Part shown: positions 59,014 to 64,000 of the stretch, piece by piece | Numbering within the stretch: the first letter of the stretch is position 1 | Layout: each line of letters starts with the position of its first letter | Origin: Halalkalibacter oceani | Lineage (GTDB): Bacteria > Bacillota > Bacilli > Bacillales > Bacillaceae_D | DNA length: 64,000 nucleotides | Assembly (NCBI RefSeq): GCF_040544555.1 | Contig: NZ_JBEPKD010000022.1 | Span: 5,895 to 69,894, forward strand | Direction: 5' to 3' | The notes under the pieces: generated by a model | Told to the model about the DNA's origin: nothing | What the model saw: the letters and a program-made list of their open reading frames with translations, nothing else | Databases searched by the model: none | Position numbers and translations under genes: made by a program

Positions 59014-59046
59014 GTGTTTAAGGAATTGAAGGAGGTCGAATATCTA

Positions 59047-59214
59047 ATGAAACTAACACAATCTGATCTCGCATCACTCGAACTAGACATCGGCCGCATG
59101 CGTCGGCTCGGCGGAGTCACGGCGGAGCCAAATGCCGAATATCATTCGTTGCTCATTTCGCGCGTAGAACAATTATTAATCGAACTTAAATCGAAAGGGG
59201 ATCGTTATTTATGA
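59047..59214 (+). CDS. Hypothetical small protein, 55 aa
   Basis: A helical, soluble 55-residue protein I do not recognise. GAAGGAGG lies 11 bases before the ATG. It is the first gene behind the rightward element promoter and overlaps the next gene by four bases (ATGA), which supports that both are real. Confidence 0.6.
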   Translation: MKLTQSDLASLELDIGRMRRLGGVTAEPNAEYHSLLISRVEQLLIELKSKGDRYL

Positions 59215-59447
59215 ATCGTAAAGTATTCGTCGGCTATCGTCTTGTTAACGCTACATTCTCGTCTTATTACGTCGTCACTCTCGTTGAAACCGGAGAGCAA
59301 CGTCACATTCTCGCAGATGATTTCGAGGCCTTCTTCGTCGATACCGGATTCGTATCACCTGACGCAATCATGGGCGGCTGCTCGGTTGACGCGGAAATCT
59401 TATCCGAGCTAGGATTCGAGGAGGCTTCGGCTTTATGCGCGAGTTAA
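59211..59447 (+). CDS. Hypothetical protein, 78 aa
   Basis: An unrecognised small acidic protein, predicted mainly beta at the start (VFVGYRLVNATFSSYYVVTL). AAAGGGG precedes the ATG, which overlaps the stop of the gene before; its own end overlaps the next gene by 13 bases. This tight packing is typical of element early operons. Confidence 0.65.
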   Translation: MNRKVFVGYRLVNATFSSYYVVTLVETGEQRHILADDFEAFFVDTGFVSPDAIMGGCSVDAEILSELGFEEASALCAS

Positions 59448-59797
59448 CGATCGATGTTCACCACGTCGGCGTCCGTTATACTATCGACAACTTAAACGGT
59501 ACATATACTCGTCTCGATTACGTTGGCTTCGCGGACATCGTTAATCAAACGGTATTTTATGTAATGGAAGGGAAGCTCTATATGTCCGGCTATCACTTCG
59601 ACCACGTTGACGACTGGTACGATGTGACTGACTTCTCGCGGATCTCATTAATGAACGTTGAGGATCCGGAGTCGTTCGATTACGACGAGTTCCTGGCGTT
59701 CTATGAGCGCATGAACCGCGTGAGTCTCTATCAGTATTTGCTATTGTTCTTCGACCGAAAGCAGGACGTTGATTTGCGGCTGGAACGTCTCCGATGA
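59435..59797 (+). CDS. Hypothetical protein, 120 aa
   Basis: An unrecognised soluble protein rich in Tyr and Asp with a beta-strand-like first half and a helical end (FDYDEFLAFYERMNR). GAGGAGG at 59418-59424 precedes the ATG. It is the last gene of the three-gene operon. Confidence 0.65.
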   Translation: MRELTIDVHHVGVRYTIDNLNGTYTRLDYVGFADIVNQTVFYVMEGKLYMSGYHFDHVDDWYDVTDFSRISLMNVEDPESFDYDEFLAFYERMNRVSLYQYLLLFFDRKQDVDLRLERLR

Positions 59798-60084
59798 TCG
59801 CGAAGGAACTTGCTGCAACAGGTTCCTAACGGCAATCGCGGGAGGAGACGCCCCCGACAAGGTTAGATATAGATATGTCTGCGGCTGCAAACGTGGACTA
59901 GCGTCGTACCGTAAACGATTTGGCGGTCGAATACGGGATTTGGCTGCGACGCGATGGAGTCAAGCGGCAACTTGATTCCGGAATTGTGGGACGGATTTGG
60001 CGGTCTGTCCCGCACACAATAACATTTTTTAAAACCGGGATAAACGCGGTTTATTAAGCATGTTCTTCTTTACACTTTGAATTA
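59798..60084. other. Non-coding stretch with a terminator-like hairpin
   Basis: No gene is called here; a 68-codon frame at 59769-59975 lacks a ribosome site. Near the end ATTGTGGGAC (59983-59992) pairs imperfectly with GTCCCGCACACAAT (60007-60020), followed by TTTTTT at 60025-60030, a likely terminator of the three-gene operon. Confidence 0.45.
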
Positions 60085-60105
60085 TATAATAAGAACATAT
60101 GTTCG
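60085..60105 (+). promoter_or_regulatory. LexA (SOS) box next to a -10 box
   Basis: AGAACATATGTTCG (60092-60105) fits the Bacillus LexA consensus CGAACRNRYGTTYC in both arms, with a perfect GAACATATGTTC palindrome. TATAAT lies directly before it at 60085-60090, so LexA bound here would cover the start point of a rightward transcript. Confidence 0.7.
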
Positions 60106-60250
60106 TCAATAAGGAAACAAAAGTTTTTATATATTTTTTTGGACTACCGGCAGATTTTTCGGAAAATGTGTCCCAATAAAGCACGTGCGGCATCTAACTT
60201 AATAGTAAGAGCAAAAACTTAACGAAAAATCCCCATTCGGTCATTCTAGG

Positions 60251-60445
60251 TTGTCATATAAAGTAAGCTATCCGAAAAATTACGCGCCGGCGGTGGCGGT
60301 GCTAATCGGATTAATCATCGGGATACTGGCCGCGCCATTTACGGAATTAGACGTGACGATGCGCTTATGGGCCGGTGGATTCGCGGGGTTAGCCGCGACG
60401 GGGCTATTTGAAATCGGGAATAAACAAGATAATTTGAGGAGATAA
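60251..60445 (+). CDS. Small membrane protein, holin-like
   Basis: A 64-residue protein with two hydrophobic helices (about 13-30 and 40-57) separated by TELDVTMRLW and a short charged tail, a layout seen in small phage holins. The frame starts with a TTG inside a repeat module and has no clear ribosome site; a later start is possible. Reading frame and topology suggest a real gene, but function is inferred only. Confidence 0.5.
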   Translation: MSYKVSYPKNYAPAVAVLIGLIIGILAAPFTELDVTMRLWAGGFAGLAATGLFEIGNKQDNLRR

Positions 60446-60509
60446 AAGTGTCCCAAATTACACAGTAGGCCCCCTATACATAAGTAAGAGCGAAAAAATT
60501 AACGAAGAT

Positions 60510-60599
60510 ATGTCCGAATTGTTGTTTGAGTCTGTAAGATACTGTGAAAGCAAAAAAAAACGAAGATATTTGTGCGAAACAAAATTTTATTACGTATAG
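60510..60599 (+). CDS. Tiny repeat-encoded reading frame, 29 aa
   Basis: Starts MSELLFESVRYCES, parallel to the 44-codon frame downstream, then diverges. There is no ribosome site. It may be a decayed copy. Confidence 0.25.
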   Translation: MSELLFESVRYCESKKKRRYLCETKFYYV

Positions 60600-60628
60600 A
60601 GAAGTAAGGAGGTCGATAAGTCGCGGGT

Positions 60629-60651
60629 AATCTCATTAAGAGATTTTTTCT
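60629..60651 (+). terminator. Small terminator-like hairpin
   Basis: AATCTC and GAGATT form a 6-bp stem with a five-base loop, followed by TTTTTC. Confidence 0.4.
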
Positions 60652-60656
60652 AGAAA

Positions 60657-60791
60657 ATGTCCGAAGTATGGTTTGAGTCCGTAAGATATTATGAAAACGA
60701 AAAAATCATCAAAATGTGTCTCAACACGGAAGATGCAATGTCTAACTTAATAGTAAGAGCAAAAAAAATTAACGGAAAATTCCCCACGTGA
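60657..60791 (+). CDS. Tiny repeat-encoded reading frame, 44 aa
   Basis: A 44-codon frame that spans one N module and one C module (MSEVWFESVRYYENEK, then SNLIVRAKKINGKFPT). The C-module part SNLIVRAK is also in frame in the copy at 60163. Conservation of reading between copies hints at a coding past or present, but no ribosome site is seen at the ATG. Confidence 0.3.
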   Translation: MSEVWFESVRYYENEKIIKMCLNTEDAMSNLIVRAKKINGKFPT

Positions 60792-60903
60792 TGATTTTCA
60801 TTCGTCATATAAAGTAGGAGCGAATATCATTCCGATGATGGCAAGGGCCCGCCGGAGGTTTGTCTACTCGCAAATCGCAATATTATCAATTGGAGGTATT
60901 AGG

Positions 60904-62034
60904 ATGAATAAAACACAAACATTGAAATTAGACGAGATTGTACCGAATCCGAATCAACCGCGGAAACAATTTGACGAAACAAGCTTGTCAGAATTGGCTT
61001 CTTCAATAGTTTCTGACGGTTTAAAGTCTCCAATATTAGTTCGACCAATCGGCGAAGAGGCCTACGAAATAGTACAAGGGGAGCGACGTTTTCGAGCTTG
61101 TCAGATCGCTGGATTAGAGACGATAGTTGCCTTCGTTGAAGAAATGGGCGATGATGATGCGTTTCACTTAGCAGTTATTGAGAATATTCAACGCGAACAA
61201 TTGACTGCTATTGAGGAGGCGTCTGCGTTTCAAAGATATGTAGAAATGGGATTTAAACATGATGAAATCGCAAAGAAGGTTAGTAAGAGTCGGACTTATG
61301 TAACAAGCCGTCTACGTTTACTACAACTAATACCGATTATCCAAGACTGGATATCTCAAAAGGTGCTGACGGAGGGACATGCAAAACAACTTTTAAAGAT
61401 GAAGTCTATTGTTGAAAGATTCTTAAGAAAATACGAGGATGGGAGAGATTCGTTCGAATCTTTTCAATGGCGTTTCCATCATGATTTTTGGTATGACATC
61501 GCAATAGGTAAGAGGATAACAGTTAACGAAGTCCAAAAATGGGTCGATTTATGGCGGTATCATTATATAGAAAGTGTTGTTAACAATTTTTATATCAATA
61601 GACCTGACGAAGTATCTGCATTTGTCTCTGGCTTTGAGCTTACGGCAGCGCATGTATGCCGTATTTATAACTTAGAGCCTCACCTTTTAACAATAGAGGA
61701 TATTGAATTTGCTAATGATTTTGAGAGATCGTATTTCCAGAATTCCTTTAGTGATGAATTCAGACCGTGGATGGTAGATAGAAAGTGGGATGATGTGAAA
61801 ATTATTTTTGAAAAACAAACTTATTCGAAAATGAGCCCTCCGAATTTTTCTATCTCTGATCTAAATAAAAAAGAAGAACCGCAATCATTAGATGAAATAG
61901 TTAAGTCTATTAAGGGATTAAAGGAAAAAGCTGATACTGCGATTGGAATTTTATCGGACATAACAGGCAAATCAACAGAAGAGTTATTCGATGAAATTGT
62001 GTCACAAGACACATTCGAAACTAATTACAGGTGA
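60904..62034 (+). CDS. ParB/Spo0J-family N-terminal domain protein
   Basis: A 376-residue protein with a ParB nuclease-like domain (about 7-95; NPNQPRKQFDE and GERRFRACQIAG with Arg61/Arg62) and a KorB-type helix-turn-helix (about 117-145, DEIAKKVSKSRTYVTSRLRLL). The C-terminal 220 residues are unlike chromosomal ParB and are AT-rich in codon use. GGAGG precedes the ATG at 60904. It may bind repeats for element replication, partition or gene control; no ParA gene is adjacent. Confidence 0.88.
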   Translation: MNKTQTLKLDEIVPNPNQPRKQFDETSLSELASSIVSDGLKSPILVRPIGEEAYEIVQGERRFRACQIAGLETIVAFVEEMGDDDAFHLAVIENIQREQLTAIEEASAFQRYVEMGFKHDEIAKKVSKSRTYVTSRLRLLQLIPIIQDWISQKVLTEGHAKQLLKMKSIVERFLRKYEDGRDSFESFQWRFHHDFWYDIAIGKRITVNEVQKWVDLWRYHYIESVVNNFYINRPDEVSAFVSGFELTAAHVCRIYNLEPHLLTIEDIEFANDFERSYFQNSFSDEFRPWMVDRKWDDVKIIFEKQTYSKMSPPNFSISDLNKKEEPQSLDEIVKSIKGLKEKADTAIGILSDITGKSTEELFDEIVSQDTFETNYR

Positions 62035-62049
62035 AAGAGGTGTTTATCG

Positions 62050-62223
62050 TTGCCTAAATATAAATGCGTTCTAAGCGTGAGGGTCGCGAATGAACTAATT
62101 GACCGCGGATATAAACTGGTCACGATTGAGCCGTCATACCGATACGAAGGGAAGCTTGTTTTTGTCTTCCGTAACACGCCGGAACTAGATGCGGAGTTCA
62201 AACGATTCGAACGAAAGGGATGA
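62050..62223 (+). CDS. Small DUF5659-like protein, 57 aa
   Basis: A 57-residue frame starting with TTG, with AGAGGTG seven bases upstream, lies between the ParB-like and primase genes. It reads MPKYKCVLSVRVANELIDRG, then a beta-type KLVFVFRNTPEL segment. The pattern resembles DUF5659 proteins found beside replication genes in Firmicutes elements. The primase ATG follows six bases after its stop, so all three genes seem to form one operon. Confidence 0.65.
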   Translation: MPKYKCVLSVRVANELIDRGYKLVTIEPSYRYEGKLVFVFRNTPELDAEFKRFERKG

Positions 62224-62228
62224 GCTGA

Positions 62229-63656
62229 ATGCAGACAGCCGAAAATTATCAGCCGAAACAGATTATTTCGAAATTTAATCAGCTTTATATCCAAACGCGA
62301 AGCAAGTATCTAGTCCAATTTCCGAACGGGCGGTATGTCACGTTTAATAGGAAGCGGGATCGTCGTCACATCGTGCTAAACGACGGAATGCTCAAAAAGC
62401 ACTTGGCGGGCGAATTGACTTACGGCGTATTTAACGGAGGCTACTTCAACAAGTTTATTACGTTTGACGTCGATTTCTCCGATCATGCGATGGCTCGGTG
62501 GGCCACGTATAAACTGCTCGATGTATTAGTTACCGATTTTCATATATTGCGCAAAGATATACACGTGAGCATTTCCGGCGGCAAAGGCTTTCACGTCGAC
62601 TTATTTTTCGATGAACCGCTACCCACAACGGAAGTCGAGACGTTTTATCAGCGAGTTGTATCGAGCATGGGAGACATTACCGATGGTCAAGTCGAGTTTC
62701 GGCCGAATTGGAATCAAGGCGTCAAATTACCGCTAGGCGTTCACCAAAAAACGGGCCGTCGGTGTTGGTTTGTCGATAGTCACACGCTCGATCCGATTGA
62801 AAGCTTCGACTACTTACTCGACATTGAGCCGATGGACGCGACTATCATTTCCGAACAATACTTCGGGCTAACCGATGAACAGGCGCAAGAATTCGAGGCG
62901 GTGGCGTTGGAGACGAACCTATCGGTCAATGCGTTCGACCAATCGAAGGCCTTACAAAAGGCCGCGCGTATATTAGAGGTAGGCCGACTGACCGAGAGTA
63001 ACACACGCCATAACACAACGTTCATTCTAGCTTGTTTTTTTAATTCGCAAGGATTTGAACGAGAAGAAGCGGTCGAAGCAATTATGGAGATCCTTCTTAA
63101 TACCCCGCGAGAATATTTCAGCAAGGGCAGCACGCCCGACCACTGGCGAAAGGAAGCTGTTCGATTAACGGACTATGCTTTCGATAATGATATGACGATA
63201 AGGGACGCGGATAAGGCAATCCGGATCTATAAGTCGGAAATATTGGCGGTGCTTCAATGCGGAACATTCCGGCAGAAACAAATGGCGTTTGCCATGCTCG
63301 TTACCGCGAAACGGTACGGACAAACGTTTTATCTGACGACAAAAACGGCGATGGAAATGATCGGCACAAAGTCGCGCCAAACTGTACAGAATGCCATCAG
63401 GGCTCTAGTAGAAGGCGGGTTTATTGAATATCGCAGAAAGGGTGAGATTGACCACGCTAAAACAAAAGAAACCGGCCAGGTTCGTCATAAGCCGAACAAG
63501 TACCGGTTATTAATTGACGAGCCGCCGGAGGACGACCCGCTGATTGAAGTTACAAATGATTATAGTCTCGTTGATGTAGCATTCGAGTTATGCGATGTGC
63601 GAGAGATACGTCAGTACGTTAAACGATATGAATACGATAACCGTTGGAGGCGTTAG
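62229..63656 (+). CDS. Archaeo-eukaryotic-type primase (TOTE-like) replication protein
   Basis: A 475-residue protein with a primase domain of the archaeo-eukaryotic superfamily in the first 200 residues: the metal pair Asp80/Asp82 in FDVDFSD, SGGKGFHVDLFF with His122, and a third acidic/basic segment FRPNWNQGVKLPLGVHQ. The C-terminal part (about 345-430) looks like a winged helix (TKTAMEMIGTKSRQTVQNAI). It probably starts element replication. AAAGGGATGAG precedes the ATG. No helicase is fused. Confidence 0.88.
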   Translation: MQTAENYQPKQIISKFNQLYIQTRSKYLVQFPNGRYVTFNRKRDRRHIVLNDGMLKKHLAGELTYGVFNGGYFNKFITFDVDFSDHAMARWATYKLLDVLVTDFHILRKDIHVSISGGKGFHVDLFFDEPLPTTEVETFYQRVVSSMGDITDGQVEFRPNWNQGVKLPLGVHQKTGRRCWFVDSHTLDPIESFDYLLDIEPMDATIISEQYFGLTDEQAQEFEAVALETNLSVNAFDQSKALQKAARILEVGRLTESNTRHNTTFILACFFNSQGFEREEAVEAIMEILLNTPREYFSKGSTPDHWRKEAVRLTDYAFDNDMTIRDADKAIRIYKSEILAVLQCGTFRQKQMAFAMLVTAKRYGQTFYLTTKTAMEMIGTKSRQTVQNAIRALVEGGFIEYRRKGEIDHAKTKETGQVRHKPNKYRLLIDEPPEDDPLIEVTNDYSLVDVAFELCDVREIRQYVKRYEYDNRWRR

Positions 63657-63761
63657 TACCCGTTGTTCTATATATAAATAAGTTATTGTTACCGAAAACC
63701 AACACATAATTACTCAACTATATCATACTTCCGAAACAGCCGAAAATCAAGGGGGTTTTTG

Positions 63762-64000
63762 ATGGACAACCAAATCAACCAATATAGAGAACCGGGAGAG
63801 GGCGCCATTACTTTTGCGCTTGAGTATACAAAAGGATTAACTAAGCAAGAGGCCGAGCCGATTATAGCCTCGCTACTGAAAGGTGAGCTCCATGAAGTAT
63901 CGGACAAGCGCGTAAAACGGTGTGATTATTGCGGTTATTGGTGGCGCGATGAAAGCGTGAGGAATACGAAAAAAACGTGTTCAAAGGAATGTAAGACGGG
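63762..64000 (+). CDS. Zinc-finger protein, partial (runs off window)
   Basis: The first 79 residues of a protein beginning MDNQINQYREPGEGAITFAL. GGGGG lies seven bases before the ATG. A Cys pair CDYCG and a second pair CSKEC about 20 residues later suggest a zinc-binding finger. The 3' end is missing and the function is unknown. The minus-strand frame over the same bases has no ribosome site. Confidence 0.65.
   Translation, partial: MDNQINQYREPGEGAITFALEYTKGLTKQEAEPIIASLLKGELHEVSDKRVKRCDYCGYWWRDESVRNTKKTCSKECKT

Larger units (their letters stand above)
60163..60818 (+). repeat. Array of direct repeat modules
   Basis: Two modules recur. Module C (about 105 bases, TGTCYCAA ... CTAACTTAATAGTAAGAGC ... 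GTCATATAAAGTA) is at 60163-60267 and 60711-60818, with a degenerate copy at 60444-60509. Module N (about 60 bases, ATGTCCGAA ... TTTGAGTC-GTAAGATA) is at 60508-60570 and 60654-60710. The small membrane gene lies between them. The only complete N+C pair forms the 44-codon frame listed separately. Confidence 0.7.
57235..64000 (+). mobile_element. Integrated element at tRNA-Arg (right end outside window)
   Basis: Directly after the tRNA lie an integrase, an XRE regulator with divergent promoters, several unknown small genes, a LexA box, a ParB-like protein and a primase. Codon use and spacing differ from the chromosome, and none of these genes belongs to the Bacillus core. No second copy of the tRNA 3' end is seen before 64000, so the right end is not reached. 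No conjugation, capsid or terminase gene is visible yet, so ICE, phage or satellite cannot be decided. Confidence 0.85.

Noticed and set aside
59769..59975. 68-codon frame after the three small element genes
   Set aside because: Overlaps the preceding gene without a ribosome site and shows no domain-like pattern.
62025..62294. 89-codon minus-strand frame between ParB-like and primase genes
   Set aside because: It is the shadow of the 57-residue plus-strand gene, which has a ribosome site and sensible spacing.
63710..63907. 65-codon minus-strand frame
   Set aside because: A plus-strand frame over the same bases has a ribosome site and a zinc-finger motif, so the minus frame is a shadow.
57160..64000. 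CRISPR array or defence cargo in the element
   Set aside because: The repeats at 60.1-60.8 kb are few, long and unevenly spaced with no cas gene; no known defence gene is visible.

Overview
The window comes from a spore-forming Bacillaceae chromosome, probably an alkaliphilic or halophilic member. Evidence: a complete sporulation core (spoIIIA operon, spoIVB, spo0A, cotJ), the accBC-nusB-folD-xseAB-ispA-dxs-ahrC-recN gene order of Bacillus, and an OLE RNA with its membrane partner OapA between ispA and dxs, an RNA class known mainly from extremophilic, often alkaliphilic or anaerobic, Firmicutes. Most genes lie on the + strand. The genus cannot be fixed from sequence alone.

Layout. 0-5 kb: spoIIIAA (5' end missing) to spoIIIAH, the forespore engulfment channel, then an unrecognised 123-aa gene. 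5.6-8 kb: accB, accC and an Asp23-family gene. 8-20 kb: nusB, folD, xseA, xseB, ispA, OLE RNA, oapA, dxs, tlyA-like, ahrC, recN, spoIVB. 20-21 kb: spo0A with a double promoter (extended -10 and sigma-H) and two 0A boxes. 21.5-25 kb: a leftward TRAP transporter divergent from a cyclase/formamidase-like gene. 25-28 kb: a SteA-like protein with two glycosyltransferases. 28.6-36.6 kb: bkdR and a sigma-54-type branched-chain keto-acid operon (bcd, lpd, bkdAA, bkdAB, bkdB) that lacks ptb and buk.

38-53 kb: a LacI-type regulator followed by a TRAP transporter and a CoA-linked catabolic cluster (two MaoC proteins, an FAD reductase, enoyl-CoA hydratase, family III CoA transferase, acyl-CoA dehydrogenase, iron alcohol dehydrogenase, ETF and a membrane ETF:quinone-type oxidoreductase). 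Five near-identical operators, consensus TTGTAAACGATTACAA, lie before the regulator, before the acyl-CoA dehydrogenase and before etfB, so these form one local regulon. The parts imply import of an organic acid, CoA activation, oxidation and delivery of electrons to quinone. The substrate is unknown. 53-57 kb: a Zur-box-controlled zinc lipoprotein, cotJABC, brxB and a small gene.

From a tRNA-Arg(CCG) at 57.2 kb to the window end lies an integrated element whose right end is not reached: tyrosine integrase, TM2 protein, XRE repressor with divergent promoters, small unknown genes, a LexA box, an array of direct repeats with tiny reading frames, a ParB-like protein, a DUF5659-like protein and an archaeo-eukaryotic-type primase.

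Dispersed through the chromosomal part is a short non-coding transposon-like element (118-174 bp) in three copies, each flanked by a 9-bp target duplication. Two copies sit at the same position inside a larger composite repeat, in inverted orientation about 16 kb apart.
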